Shown: positions 53,814-63,461, numbered from the stretch's first letter. The stretch: DNA of 64,000 bases from Sphingomonas sp. TZW2008 (GCF_002117915.1 NZ_BDJB01000007.1:1-64000); one strand, 5' to 3'. The notes: generated by a model not told the origin, from the sequence alone. Numbers and translations: made by a program.

Positions 53814-54629
53814 ATGACCGACACGAGCCAGGGCGCCGCGGGCGAAAGCGTGACCTACGCCGTCGCCGATCACGTCGCGACGATCACGCTCAACCGCCCG
53901 CACCGCCGCAACGCGCTGAACTGGGACGCTTACGCCAAGCTCGAGGCCGCGTTCCGCCGCGCCGTGACCGACGAGGACGCGCGCTGCGTCATCGTTACCG
54001 GCGCCGATCCCGCCTTCTGCTCGGGCGACGATGTCGGCGAGATCATGGCCGGCCCCGATGCCTTTGCCAGCCGCAAGGCCCCGCCCGTCGTGCGCCACCA
54101 GCCGACGCCGGCGGCGATCGCCGCGCTCGAATGCGACAAGCCGGTGATTGCCGCAGTCAACGGCGCGGCGGTCGGCTGGGGGATGGAGCTCGCGCTCTAC
54201 GCCGATATCCGCATCGCGTCGGACAGGGCGAAGTTCGCCGAGCTGTTCATCAAGCGCGGGCTGGTGTGCGACGTCGGCGGCTTCTACCGCCTGCCCGCGA
54301 TCGTCGGGCCAGCGAAGGCCGCCGAGCTGCTCTTCACCGGCGACGTGATCGACGCGGCCGAAGCGGCGCGCGTCGGGCTGGTGCGCGAGGTGGTGCCGCA
54401 CGACGCGCTGATGGCGCGCGCACGCGAGCTTGCCGGGCGGATCGCCGCCAACCCGCCGCTCGCGCTGCGCTACATGAAGGAGGGGCTGCGCCGCGCGGCG
54501 TACGGCGACGCGCGCGAGCTCGGCGGCTGGGCGATCGAGACGATCCGCCGCCTGATGGCGACCGAGGACCACCAGGAGGGGGTCGCTGCCTTCATGGAGA
54601 AGCGCGAGCCGCGGTTCAGCGGCCGCTGA
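53814..54629 (+). CDS. Enoyl-CoA hydratase/isomerase family protein
   Basis: A 271-residue crotonase-fold protein. The oxyanion hole is in AFCSGDDVGEIM and GAAVGWGMELALYADIRIAS; the acid at KFAELFIKRGLVCDVGGFYRLP lies where catalytic residues sit in hydratases. The substrate is not clear, and it could be an isomerase. It has an AGGGGAGAGGA site before ATG 53814 and is divergent from the HNH gene. Confidence 0.88.
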   Translation: MTDTSQGAAGESVTYAVADHVATITLNRPHRRNALNWDAYAKLEAAFRRAVTDEDARCVIVTGADPAFCSGDDVGEIMAGPDAFASRKAPPVVRHQPTPAAIAALECDKPVIAAVNGAAVGWGMELALYADIRIASDRAKFAELFIKRGLVCDVGGFYRLPAIVGPAKAAELLFTGDVIDAAEAARVGLVREVVPHDALMARARELAGRIAANPPLALRYMKEGLRRAAYGDARELGGWAIETIRRLMATEDHQEGVAAFMEKREPRFSGR

Positions 54630-54740
54630 CGGGCGAGGGCGGAGGCAGCTCCCCGCCGCTTCGCGTCGATGACGCTGCGGGGCGCGCGGCGCGAGACAGC
54701 CCGCGCGCCTCTTGCCGCCACCCCCGCCGGGCCGCACATC

Positions 54741-55574
54741 GTGGGCGTGATCGTCACCCGCTTCGCTCCCTCGCCCACCGGGCGGCTGCATCTCGGCCAC
54801 GCGTACAGCGCGATCCTGGCGCACGATCACGCGCGCACGCACGATGGGCGCTTCCTCGTCCGGATCGAGGATATCGACGGCACGCGCAGCCGCCCCGAGC
54901 ATGTTGCAACGATCCTCGACGATCTCGCCTGGCTCGGACTCGCGTGGGATGGCGAGATCGTGTTCCAGTCCGCGCGGCTCGCCGCTTACGCCGCCGCGCT
55001 CGACCGGCTGCGCGGCGCGGGGCTGCTGTACCGCTGCTATTGCACGCGGGCAGAGATCGCCGCCGCCAGCCTTGCCGCCCCGCACGGTGCCGAGCCGGTC
55101 TATCCGGGCACGTGCCGGAAGCGCGCCGACGACCCCGAACGCCCGTATTGCTGGCGGCTCGACATGGCCGCTGCCGCCACGCAGGCGGGCCCGCTCGCCT
55201 GGACCGATCACGGCGAAACGATCCGCGCCGATCCGCTCGCGGCGGGCGACGTCGTCCTCGCGCGCAAGGATGCGCCGGCGAGCTATCACCTCGCCGTCAC
55301 GATCGACGATGCGTGGCAGGGCGTCACCGACGTGATCCGCGGTGTGGACCTGTTCGCCGCCACTCACGTCCATCGCCTGCTCCAGGCGCTGCTCGACCTG
55401 CCGACCCCGGCCTACCATCATCATCCGCTGCTGCTCGGCCCCAACGGGCGCCGGCTCGCCAAGCGCGACGGCGCCCCCGCACTCGCCGACCTGCGCGCAC
55501 GCGGCGTCGATGGCCGGGCGGTCGCCGACGATCTTCGCTGCGGACGGCTTTCAAACCCCGTCGACGACGCCTAG
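54741..55574 (+). CDS. gluQ: Glutamyl-Q tRNA(Asp) synthetase
   Basis: A 277-residue class I glutamyl-tRNA-synthetase fragment that attaches glutamate to queuosine in tRNA-Asp. It has FAPSPTGRLHLGHA (the HIGH motif as HLGH), RIEDIDGTRSR, the zinc/Cys segment LLYRCYCTRAE, and a degenerate KMSKS as RLAKRDG. It has no anticodon-binding domain, as expected. A GTG at 54741 or 54747 is the likely start; ATG 54669 gives a longer form. Confidence 0.88.
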   Translation: MGVIVTRFAPSPTGRLHLGHAYSAILAHDHARTHDGRFLVRIEDIDGTRSRPEHVATILDDLAWLGLAWDGEIVFQSARLAAYAAALDRLRGAGLLYRCYCTRAEIAAASLAAPHGAEPVYPGTCRKRADDPERPYCWRLDMAAAATQAGPLAWTDHGETIRADPLAAGDVVLARKDAPASYHLAVTIDDAWQGVTDVIRGVDLFAATHVHRLLQALLDLPTPAYHHHPLLLGPNGRRLAKRDGAPALADLRARGVDGRAVADDLRCGRLSNPVDDA

Positions 55575-55583
55575 ATAGGGCGC

Positions 55584-55820
55584 ATGCAGACGTTTCTGGT
55601 GATCCTCCTCGTCGCAGCCATGATCGCGACGCTCGTTGCCCTGATCCGCGGCATCGTCGCTTTCCTGAAAAGCGCGAGCGACGAGGCGCACGGTATCAAC
55701 ACCGGCGGCCCGAGCGCGAGCCAGCTCAAGTCGAACCGCATGATGCAGCAGCGCATTCTGTTCCAGGCGCTGGCGGTGCTGATCGTCGTTGTCCTGCTGT
55801 TCGCCGCCGGCCGTACCTGA
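55584..55820 (+). CDS. HIG1-domain twin-membrane-span protein
   Basis: A 78-residue protein with two membrane helices around a polar loop and the HIG1 pattern SNRMMQQRILFQALAVLIVVVLL. Related domains associate with cytochrome oxidase assembly. It is closely followed by the cobalamin adenosyltransferase gene, only 26 bases away. Confidence 0.78.
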   Translation: MQTFLVILLVAAMIATLVALIRGIVAFLKSASDEAHGINTGGPSASQLKSNRMMQQRILFQALAVLIVVVLLFAAGRT

Positions 55821-55846
55821 CGCCGCCCCCCTGTCACTGACGCTCG

Positions 55847-56404
55847 GTGGTTAAGCTCAACAAGATCTACACGCGCACTGGCGACGATGGGACCACCGGT
55901 CTCGTCGATGGTAGCCGCGTCTCGAAGGCTGATCCCCGCATGGAGGCGATCGGTGATGTCGACGAGGCAAACAGCGCGATCGGCGTCGCGATCGCCAGTC
56001 TGGCCGATCATCCGATCGTGGCGGAACTGTCGCGCATCCAGAACGACCTATTCGATCTCGGCGCCGATCTCGCAACGCCGGGCGACGATTTCGCGCCGTC
56101 CGACATGACGCTGCGCATCGTGCCCGCGCAGGTTACGTGGGTCGAGCACGCGATCGACGCGTTGAACGACGGGATGGCGCCGCTCACCAGCTTCATCCTG
56201 CCCGGCGGCGCGGCGGCATCACTGCATCTCGCGCGCGCAATCGTGCGCCGTGCGGAGCGTGCATGTGTTTCAATTCACGGCCCAATCAACCCCGCAGCTT
56301 TGATGTATATCAATCGCCTAAGTGATTATTTGTTCGTCGCGTGCCGTTGGGTGAACCAACAAGGCACCGCGGACGTTCTTTGGGTGCCTGGGGGATCGCG
56401 CTAG
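55847..56404 (+). CDS. Cob(I)alamin adenosyltransferase (PduO type)
   Basis: A 185-residue MMAB/PduO-type enzyme that adds adenosine to cobalamin. It has the ATP-binding N-terminal TRTGDDGTTGLVDGSRV, FILPGGAAASLHLARAIVRRAER and the conserved INRLSDYLFVACRWVN. The GTG start at 55847 (MVKLNKIYTRTGD) matches homologues. It is a stand-alone copy; no cobalamin riboswitch is seen in the short leader. Confidence 0.92.
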   Translation: MVKLNKIYTRTGDDGTTGLVDGSRVSKADPRMEAIGDVDEANSAIGVAIASLADHPIVAELSRIQNDLFDLGADLATPGDDFAPSDMTLRIVPAQVTWVEHAIDALNDGMAPLTSFILPGGAAASLHLARAIVRRAERACVSIHGPINPAALMYINRLSDYLFVACRWVNQQGTADVLWVPGGSR

Positions 56405-56464
56405 CACCAGCCGGCGGATTTCCCGCTTTCGGCCTGCCGTTCGCGTTCCGATGGAAGGAACAGG

Positions 56465-57718
56465 ATGCAGGTTCAGCCAACGTCGGCGTCGGACGAACTC
56501 GCGACGCGCTACATAGAAGTTCGCGCGCTGACCGGTGCGCTTGTCGCTCCGCTCGGCGATGCCGACGCGACGGTCCAGTCGATGGACGATGCCTCGCCGG
56601 CGAAATGGCATCTCGCCCACACCAGCTGGTTTTTCGAGACCTTCATCCTGCGCGATCACGTGCCAGGCTATCGGCTGCACGATCCGCGCTTCCCGTTCCT
56701 GTTCAACAGCTATTACGAGGCGGAAGGGCGACGTCACGCGCGCGGTCGGCGCGGCATGATCACGCGCCCGTCGCTCGATGAAGTGCTCGCCTATCGTGCT
56801 GCGGTCGATGCGGCGCTGGTCGCCGCGCTGCCTAATCTTGGCGAGGATGCGCGAACGCTCGTCGCGCTCGGCTGCCACCACGAGCAGCAGCACCAGGAGC
56901 TGCTCGTCACCGATATGCTGCACCTCTTCTCGGAGAACCCGCTCGAGCCGGCGATCTGGCCCGCCGCGCCCAAGGTGCCGGTCGCGATGCCGGCGCCGAT
57001 CGGCTGGATCGCACGCGACGAGGCGATCGTGGACATCGGGCACAACGGGGCGGGCTTCGCGTTCGACTGCGAAGGGCCACGCCACCGCGCGCTGGTGCCG
57101 GCGCACCGTATCGCCGACCGCACCGTCACCAACGGCGAGTGGCAGGCGTTCATCGCCGACAGCGGCTATGGCGAACCGCGTTGGTGGCTGGCTGATGGCT
57201 GGGCGTGGGTGCAGCGCGAGGGCATCACCGCGCCGCTCTATTGGGAAGAACGCGACGGCATCTGGACGCGCTTCGGGCTCGACGGTCGCCGCCCGGTCGA
57301 TCCCGCCGCGCCGGTGACGCACGTCAGCTTCTACGAGGCGGATGCCTATGCCAGCTGGGCGGGCGCACGACTGCCGACCGAATTCGAATGGGAAGCCGCC
57401 GCCGCCGCGCACGATCCCGCCGCGGGCAACCAGCTCGACCGCGCCGGTGCGATCGAACCCCGGCCCGCAGGCGACGGCCCGGCCCTCTTCGGCGACGTGT
57501 GGGAATGGACCGGCAGCGCCTATCGCCCCTATCCCGGCTTCGCCGCCGCGGAAGGCGCGGTGGGCGAATACAACGGCAAGTTCATGAGCGGCCAGTTCGT
57601 GCTGCGCGGCGGATCGTGCGCCACGCCGCGCGGGCACGTGCGCGCCTGCTACCGCAACTTCTTCTACCCCCATCAGCGCTGGCAGTTCACCGGCGTCAGG
57701 CTGGCCAAGAATGCCTGA
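56465..57718 (+). CDS. egtB: Ergothioneine synthase EgtB (iron-dependent sulfoxide synthase)
   Basis: A 417-residue enzyme that joins cysteine or gamma-glutamylcysteine to trimethyl-histidine using oxygen and iron. The N-terminal DinB-like domain has the iron His in WHLAHTSWFFE and the second pair in GCHHEQQHQELL. The C-terminal FGE-sulfatase domain has SFYEADAYASWAGARLP and GDVWEWTGSAYRPYPGF. It overlaps or abuts egtD, the partner enzyme. EgtA/C/E are not in the window. Confidence 0.95.
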   Translation: MQVQPTSASDELATRYIEVRALTGALVAPLGDADATVQSMDDASPAKWHLAHTSWFFETFILRDHVPGYRLHDPRFPFLFNSYYEAEGRRHARGRRGMITRPSLDEVLAYRAAVDAALVAALPNLGEDARTLVALGCHHEQQHQELLVTDMLHLFSENPLEPAIWPAAPKVPVAMPAPIGWIARDEAIVDIGHNGAGFAFDCEGPRHRALVPAHRIADRTVTNGEWQAFIADSGYGEPRWWLADGWAWVQREGITAPLYWEERDGIWTRFGLDGRRPVDPAAPVTHVSFYEADAYASWAGARLPTEFEWEAAAAAHDPAAGNQLDRAGAIEPRPAGDGPALFGDVWEWTGSAYRPYPGFAAAEGAVGEYNGKFMSGQFVLRGGSCATPRGHVRACYRNFFYPHQRWQFTGVRLAKNA

Positions 57719-57743
57719 CACAGCGCTTCGCGAAAGGACGCCA

Positions 57744-58721
57744 ATGCTCAAGCCAGAGATCGAGGACGGCCAGGCGTCGCTCGCCGACCCGCAGTTCCGC
57801 GCCGACGTCCTCGCCGGGCTCGAACGCCGGCCGCGTGCGCTCCCCGCGCGCTGGTTCTACGACCATCGCGGATCGCAATTGTTCGAACAGATCACCGAGC
57901 TGCCCGAATATTATCCGACGCGTACCGAGACCGCGATCCTCCAGCGGGTCGCGCCCGAGCTCGCGCGCCTCGTCCCCGCCGACGCGGCACTGGTCGAGTT
58001 CGGATCGGGTTCGTCGACCAAGACGCCGCTGGTGATCGATGCGGTGAAGCCGTCGGCCTATGTACCAATCGACATATCGGGCGATTTCCTGCGCGAATCC
58101 TCGCGAGCCTTGTCTGCCGCCTATCCCGACCTGTTCGTGCTGCCGTTCGAGGCCGATTTCACCCGCGCGCTCACCTTGCCCAACACGATCGCGGCGGCGC
58201 CCAAGCTCGGCTTCTTTCCCGGCTCGACGATCGGCAATCTCATCCCGCACGCCGCGGTCGATCTGCTGCGCGCGATGCGCGGCTCACTCGGGCTCGGCGC
58301 GCATCTGCTGATCGGGATGGACCGGATCAAAGACGCCGACGTGCTGACGCGCGCCTATGACGATGCCGCCGGCGTGACCGCCGCGTTCAACATGAACCTG
58401 CTCGAGCGGATCAATCGCGAGCTTGACGGCACCGTGCCGCTCGACGCCTTCACGCATCGCGCGCGCTGGAACGACGATCGCGCGCGGATCGAGATGCATT
58501 TGGAGGCGCTGCGCGACGTCGCGTTCGAGGTCGAAGGGCGGCCCTTCGCGATCGAGGCGGGCGCGACGATCCACACCGAGAACAGCCATAAATATGGCCC
58601 GCGCGACGCCCGCATCCTGCTGCGCGCTGGCGGCTGGACGCCGGTCGCCGAGTGGACCGATCCCGACGGGCTGTTCGGCGTCTACCTCGCCGAGGCACAG
58701 GCCGAGCGCCCCGCCCCCTAG
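57744..58721 (+). CDS. egtD: L-histidine N-alpha-methyltransferase EgtD
   Basis: A 325-residue AdoMet enzyme that trimethylates histidine to hercynine, the first step of ergothioneine synthesis. Signature segments are RWFYDHRGSQLFEQIT, EYYPTRTE, LVEFGSGSSTKT (AdoMet loop), FFPGSTIGN and GMDRIKDADVL. The ATG at 57744 has AAAGGA upstream; a start inside egtB at 57711 would overlap its stop. The pair egtB-egtD is a minimal ergothioneine module. Confidence 0.95.
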   Translation: MLKPEIEDGQASLADPQFRADVLAGLERRPRALPARWFYDHRGSQLFEQITELPEYYPTRTETAILQRVAPELARLVPADAALVEFGSGSSTKTPLVIDAVKPSAYVPIDISGDFLRESSRALSAAYPDLFVLPFEADFTRALTLPNTIAAAPKLGFFPGSTIGNLIPHAAVDLLRAMRGSLGLGAHLLIGMDRIKDADVLTRAYDDAAGVTAAFNMNLLERINRELDGTVPLDAFTHRARWNDDRARIEMHLEALRDVAFEVEGRPFAIEAGATIHTENSHKYGPRDARILLRAGGWTPVAEWTDPDGLFGVYLAEAQAERPAP

Positions 58722-58732
58722 GAGCCGATCCG

Positions 58733-59236
58733 ATGAGCGAGACCGCCGAGCGTGACGATCCCGAACTGTGGGAAAAGGTGAAGGCGCGCGTCACCGCTGG
58801 TGCGAAGGGCGGCAAGAAGGGCGAATGGTCCGCGCGCAAGGCGCAGCTCGCGGTCGCCGAATACAAGAAGGCGGGCGGCGGCTACGTCGGCGAGAAGGAC
58901 GCCGACAACAGCCTGCACGAATGGACCGAGGAAGAGTGGGGCACGAAGTCGGGCAAGAAGAGCGGCGAGACGGGCGAGCGCTACCTGCCCAAGAAGGCGC
59001 GCGCAGTGCTGAGCAAGGAAGAATACGCACGCACCACCGCCAAGAAGCGTCGCGATACCGCCAAGGGCAAGCAATTCTCCGATCAGCCAGCCGACGTCGC
59101 GGAGAAGACCGCCCGCTACCGCGACCGCGGTGGCGAGCCGACCAAGGCTGATCTCCTCGCCGAGGCGCGCGACCGCGACATCAAGGGCCGCTCGACGATG
59201 ACCAAGGCTGAGCTCGCCAAGGCGCTCGGCAAGTAG
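58733..59236 (+). CDS. DUF5872/Rho-N-like basic protein
   Basis: A 167-residue Lys-rich protein. The first part (KARVTAGAKGGKKGEWSARKAQ, then AEYKKAGGGYVG) matches the DUF5872 pattern, the middle is charged, and the end (DLLAEARDRDIKGRSTMTKAELAKAL) is a Rho-N-terminal/SAP-like helix pair, which can bind nucleic acid. ATG 58733 has AGGAG upstream. Its role is unknown. Confidence 0.75.
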   Translation: MSETAERDDPELWEKVKARVTAGAKGGKKGEWSARKAQLAVAEYKKAGGGYVGEKDADNSLHEWTEEEWGTKSGKKSGETGERYLPKKARAVLSKEEYARTTAKKRRDTAKGKQFSDQPADVAEKTARYRDRGGEPTKADLLAEARDRDIKGRSTMTKAELAKALGK

Positions 59237-59240
59237 CGCG

Positions 59241-60479
59241 TCAGGTCACCGCCGCACGCACCGCATAGGCGGGATCGCGCCACGTCTCGCGCGCGAGCAC
59301 GTCGGCGATGATCTCCACCGCCTGCCACACGTCCTCGAACCGCGTGTAGAGCGGCGTCAGCCCGAGCCGCAGCACGTCGGGCGCGCGGAAATCGCCGATC
59401 ACGCCGCGCGCGATCAGCGCCTGGCAGATTTCCCAGGCATTGGGGTGCGCAACGCTGACGTGGCTGCCGCGCATCGCCGCGTCGCGCGGGCTCGCCATCG
59501 TCAAGCCCGGGCAGCGCGCGTCGATCCCCGCGATCAGCAGCTCGGACAGGGCGCGGCTTTTCGCCACCACATCGGCCATCGCAACGCTGTCGAACGTGTC
59601 GAGCCCCGCGTCGAGCGCCGCCATGCCGATGATCGGCGGCGTGCCGCACAGGAAACGCTTCATGCCGTCGGCCGGCGCGTAATCGTCACCGAAGTCGAAC
59701 GGCGCGGCGTGCCCCATCCACCCCGTCATCGGCGAGGCGAGCGTGCCGTGCAGCGCACGCGCGACGTAGAGGAACGCCGGCGCCCCCGGCCCGCCATTGA
59801 GATATTTGTAGCCGCACCCGACCGCCAGATCGGCGCCGCATCCCTCAAGATCGACCTCGACCGCCCCGACCGAGTGGCTGAGATCCCACAGCATCAGCGC
59901 GCCCGCCGCGTGGGCCGCCGCAGTGATCGCGTGCATGTCACGCATCGCGCCCGTTTTGTAATGGACGTGCGTCAGCACGACGACCGCGGTGTCGCCGTCG
60001 ATCGCCGCGACGATGTCGGCGGCGGCGCTTACCTGCCGCCCCGGCAGCGTCGTTGCCACGCCCTGCGCGATGTAGAGGTCGGTCGGGAAATTGCCCGGTT
60101 CGGTCAGGATCATCGATCGGCCGGGCCGCGCCTGGCACGCCGCGACGATCAGCTTGAAGAGGTTGGCAGACGTCGAATCGGCGACGATCACCTCGTCCGC
60201 CGCCGCCCCGATCAGCGGCGCGATCCGCGCGCCGAGCCGCGCCGGCGCGTCGATCCAGCCGTGCTTGTTCCAGCTCGCGATCAGGTCCCCGCCCCACTCG
60301 CGCGTCACCGTCTGCGCGATGCGCGCCGCGCTCGCCCTGGGCAGCGCGCCGAGCGAATTGCCGTCGAGATAGATCACGCCGTCTGGCAGCGCGAAGCGAT
60401 CGCGGCACGTCCCTAGAGTGTCGGCAGCATCGAGCGCGCGAACGTCGTCAAGCGTCGGCCAGTGTCGTTCGCCGCTCAT
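59241..60479 (-). CDS. kynU: Kynureninase
   Basis: A 412-residue PLP enzyme that splits kynurenine to anthranilate and alanine. The PLP lysine is in [14 protein letters not shown]; also [22 protein letters not shown] and [14 protein letters not shown]. It overlaps tryptophan 2,3-dioxygenase by four bases, in the order TDO then kynU. Kynurenine formamidase, the step between them, is not here. Confidence 0.95.
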   Translation of the reverse strand: MSGERHWPTLDDVRALDAADTLGTCRDRFALPDGVIYLDGNSLGALPRASAARIAQTVTREWGGDLIASWNKHGWIDAPARLGARIAPLIGAAADEVIVADSTSANLFKLIVAACQARPGRSMILTEPGNFPTDLYIAQGVATTLPGRQVSAAADIVAAIDGDTAVVVLTHVHYKTGAMRDMHAITAAAHAAGALMLWDLSHSVGAVEVDLEGCGADLAVGCGYKYLNGGPGAPAFLYVARALHGTLASPMTGWMGHAAPFDFGDDYAPADGMKRFLCGTPPIIGMAALDAGLDTFDSVAMADVVAKSRALSELLIAGIDARCPGLTMASPRDAAMRGSHVSVAHPNAWEICQALIARGVIGDFRAPDVLRLGLTPLYTRFEDVWQAVEIIADVLARETWRDPAYAVRAAVT

Positions 60480-61297
60480 AATACCGCCCTCACCGTCAGC
60501 AATTCTGGGAAGAACACCTGGTCGATCACCTTGGCGAGATACGGCACGCCCGCCGTGCCGCCGGTGCCGCGCTTGAAGCCGATCACCCGCTCCACCGTTT
60601 TCAGATGCCCAAACCGCCACAATTGGAAACGATATTCGAGATCGACGAGCTTCTCGGCGAGCTCGTAGAGGTTCCACCACCGTTCGGGCGCGGCATAGAC
60701 CTGCGCCCAGCACGCCTCGACCGCGGGCGATGCGGCGTAGGGCTGCGTGAAATCGCGCTCCAGCCGGTCCGTCGGCACCGGCAGCCCCGCCCGCGCGAGC
60801 GCGCGCAGCGCTTCGTCGTAGATGCTCGGGCGGTGCAGCGCGTCCTCGAGCGCCGCCTGAAGATGCGGCGCGTCGCCGAACACCGCGATCATCGCCGCAT
60901 TCTTGTTGCCCAAGAGATATTCCATCGCGCGATACTGGTGCGACTGGAAGCCCGAGCTCGCCCCCAGCGCGCCGCGCATCGCCGAGTAATCGGCCGGGGT
61001 GATCGTCGCGAGAATCTCCCAGCTGCCGATCAACTGCTGCTGGATTCGCGCCACGCGCGCCATCATCTTGAACGCGGTGTCGAGCCGATTGTCGGCGATC
61101 GCGGCGCGCGCCGCGTCGAGTTCGTGCAGGCACAGTTTCATCCACAGTTCGGACGCCTGGTGGATGACGATGAACAGCATCTCGTCATGCGTGTCGCTCA
61201 GCGGCGTCTGGCAGGCGAGCAGGTCGTCGAGGCGGAGGTAGCTGGTATAACTCGGGCTGCCGGACTGCGGCGTTGCGGTTGTGTCACGACGTTCCAT
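60476..61297 (-). CDS. kynA: Tryptophan 2,3-dioxygenase
   Basis: A 273-residue heme enzyme opening the indole ring of tryptophan to N-formylkynurenine. It has [15 protein letters not shown], the substrate-contact [10 protein letters not shown] near residue 46, [16 protein letters not shown] and the heme-ligand region [17 protein letters not shown] 61297 starts [11 protein letters not shown]. It starts a two-gene operon with kynU. Confidence 0.95.
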   Translation of the reverse strand: MERRDTTATPQSGSPSYTSYLRLDDLLACQTPLSDTHDEMLFIVIHQASELWMKLCLHELDAARAAIADNRLDTAFKMMARVARIQQQLIGSWEILATITPADYSAMRGALGASSGFQSHQYRAMEYLLGNKNAAMIAVFGDAPHLQAALEDALHRPSIYDEALRALARAGLPVPTDRLERDFTQPYAASPAVEACWAQVYAAPERWWNLYELAEKLVDLEYRFQLWRFGHLKTVERVIGFKRGTGGTAGVPYLAKVIDQVFFPELLTVRAVL

Positions 61298-61436
61298 CGC
61301 CGAGCATGTAGCGCGATCCGCGGCGAATTTCGCGTTCAGGCATCGGAATATCGCCACGCCGCCTTAACCCATTCGGGCTAGTTGACCGCGCGTGCGGCAA
61401 GGGCGACGCACGCACCGGGCACAGGGGACAGTTGCG

Positions 61437-62414
61437 ATGACCTATCTCGTCACCGGTGCGGCCGGGTTCATCGGGGCGGCGGTGGCGCGCCGGCTGCTCG
61501 ATCGCGGCGAGCGCGTCGTCGGGATCGACGATCTCAACGATTACTATCCCGTGCAGCTGAAGCACGATCGCCTCGCGACGCTGGCGCACCCGAACTTCAC
61601 CTTCGCGCACGTCGACATCGCCGACAATGCAGCGCTGACCGCCGCGCTCGCGCCGCACGCGATTACGCACATCGTCCACCTCGCGGCGCAGGCGGGCGTA
61701 CGCTACTCGATCACCAACCCGCACGCCTACGTCCAGTCGAACCTCGTCGGGCAGGTCAACATGCTCGAATATGCCCGCCGGCTCGATGGCCTCGTGTCGA
61801 TGAGCTACGCCTCGTCGAGCTCGGTCTACGGCGGCAACGTCAAGCAGCCGTTCGCCGAAGACGACCGCGTCGACGCGCCGATCTCGCTCTACGCCGCGAC
61901 CAAGAAGGCCGACGAGCTGATGGGCAACGTCTATGCCCACCTCTATCGCCTGCCGCTGACGGGCTTGCGCTTCTTCACCGTCTACGGCCCGTGGGGACGG
62001 CCCGACATGGCGCTGTGGCTGTTCACCGACGCGATCCTCAAGGGCGAGCCGATCCGCGTCTTCAACAACGGCGACATGCGGCGCGACTTCACCTATATCG
62101 ACGATATCGTTGCCGGCGTCCTCGCCGTCACCGATGCGCCGCCGGCCGACGACGGCACCACCCCGCCGCACCGCGTCTACAACATCGGCAACAACAAGCC
62201 CGAGCAGCTGCTGCGCATGATCGACGTGCTCGAGGACGCGATCGGGGTGAAGGCGATCCGTCAACTCGAACCGATGCAGCCCGGCGACGTCCCCGCCACC
62301 TACGCCGACATCACCGCCATCCACCGCGACCACGGCTTCGCGCCGACCATCCCGATCGAGATAGGCATCCCGCGCTTCGTCGAGTGGTTCCGCGGCTACC
62401 ACGCACCCCACTGA
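61437..62414 (+). CDS. UDP-glucuronate 4-epimerase-type NAD epimerase, copy 2
   Basis: A 325-residue protein, identical to copy 1 at 4956-5933 except for five residues. It shares the same TGAAGFIG, SVYGG, YAATKK and VYGPWGRPDMA motifs and should have the same activity. The identity ends at the gene borders; upstream and downstream sequences are unrelated. It stands among genes for tryptophan degradation and lysis, not polysaccharide genes. Its start is the ATG of MTYLVTGAAG, 60 bases into a longer open frame. Confidence 0.93.
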   Translation: MTYLVTGAAGFIGAAVARRLLDRGERVVGIDDLNDYYPVQLKHDRLATLAHPNFTFAHVDIADNAALTAALAPHAITHIVHLAAQAGVRYSITNPHAYVQSNLVGQVNMLEYARRLDGLVSMSYASSSSVYGGNVKQPFAEDDRVDAPISLYAATKKADELMGNVYAHLYRLPLTGLRFFTVYGPWGRPDMALWLFTDAILKGEPIRVFNNGDMRRDFTYIDDIVAGVLAVTDAPPADDGTTPPHRVYNIGNNKPEQLLRMIDVLEDAIGVKAIRQLEPMQPGDVPATYADITAIHRDHGFAPTIPIEIGIPRFVEWFRGYHAPH

Positions 62415-62505
62415 TCCAACCTCTTCCCCGCCGCATCAATCGGCCGCTGTCCTACATCGTGCGCTAAATATATGTTCCTGTTCTGTTCAGGATGCAGGAG
62501 GGGAT

Positions 62506-63042
62506 ATGATCGACGAACTCATCGACGCGGTGATCGATCGCGAGGGCGGCTACAGCAACCATACCGCCGACCGCGGCGGCGCGACGCGCTGGGGCATCAC
62601 AGAGGCGGTCGCGCGCGCCAACGGCTATGTCGGAGAGATGCGGCATTTCGCGCGTGAGGCGGCGGTGCCGATCTACCGCCACCTCTACTGGCAGCGCCCG
62701 CGCTACGACGCCGTGGCGGAACGCGCGCCGCTGACCGCCGCCGAACTGTTCGACACCGGGGTCAACATGGGCCCCGCCGTCGCCACCGCGTTTCTGCAGC
62801 GGGCGCTTAACGCGCTCAACCGCGGCGCGCGCGACTATCCTGACATATCGCTCGACGGGCGCGTCGGCCCGCAGACGCTCGCCGCGCTCGATCTCTTCCT
62901 GCTTACCCGCGGCGCGGGCGGCGAAACCGTGCTGCTCAAGGCGATCGAAGCGCTGCAGGGCGAGCGCTATCTCTCGCTTGCCGAGCGCCGCCCGGCGAAC
63001 GAGGCGTTCCTCTACGGCTGGCTCGCCAACCGGTTGGGCTGA
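62506..63042 (+). CDS. GH108-type lysozyme (N-acetylmuramidase)
   Basis: A 178-residue murein hydrolase of the ZliS/GH108 family. The catalytic Glu13 is in DREGGYSN, followed by DRGGATRWGIT; the C-terminal helical peptidoglycan-binding part has DGRVGPQTLAALDL. The start ATG 62506 has AGGAGGGG. The holin gene follows 11 bases later, so the two form a lysis or release cassette like those used by phages and gene-transfer agents. Confidence 0.9.
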   Translation: MIDELIDAVIDREGGYSNHTADRGGATRWGITEAVARANGYVGEMRHFAREAAVPIYRHLYWQRPRYDAVAERAPLTAAELFDTGVNMGPAVATAFLQRALNALNRGARDYPDISLDGRVGPQTLAALDLFLLTRGAGGETVLLKAIEALQGERYLSLAERRPANEAFLYGWLANRLG

Positions 63043-63053
63043 GGAAAGCGGAC

Positions 63054-63461
63054 ATGGCGATCCTCGATACGATCATCGGCCCCGTCGCCGCGCTGATCGA
63101 CAAGATCATCCCAGATCCCGCCGCGCGGGAGGCGGCGAAGCGCGAACTCGTCCGGCTGGAGGGCACGCAGGAGCTCGAACGCGTCAAGGCGCAGATGGCG
63201 GCGGTGCTGGCGGAGGCCGGTTCCACCGACCCGTGGACCAGCCGCGCGCGCCCGAGCTTCCTCTACGTCATGTACGTGCTGCTCTTGTGGTCGATCCCGA
63301 TGGGGCTGATCGCCGCGGTCCGCCCGGCAGCGGCGGAGGCGATCGCGCGCGGCATGAACGCCTATCTCGCCGGCATCCCCGAACCGCTCTACGCGCTCTT
63401 CGGCACCGGCTATCTCGGCTACACCGTGGCGCGCGAATGGGGCAAGGCGAAGCTACGCTAG
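63054..63461 (+). CDS. 3TM holin (GTA-type)
   Basis: A 135-residue protein with the arrangement of the Holin-3TM family named for gene-transfer-agent release: an amphipathic N-terminus ([23 protein letters not shown], then [20 protein letters not shown]), two or three membrane helices ([31 protein letters not shown]) and a short tail. It follows the lysozyme gene. No capsid genes are in view. Confidence 0.87.
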   Translation: MAILDTIIGPVAALIDKIIPDPAAREAAKRELVRLEGTQELERVKAQMAAVLAEAGSTDPWTSRARPSFLYVMYVLLLWSIPMGLIAAVRPAAAEAIARGMNAYLAGIPEPLYALFGTGYLGYTVAREWGKAKLR

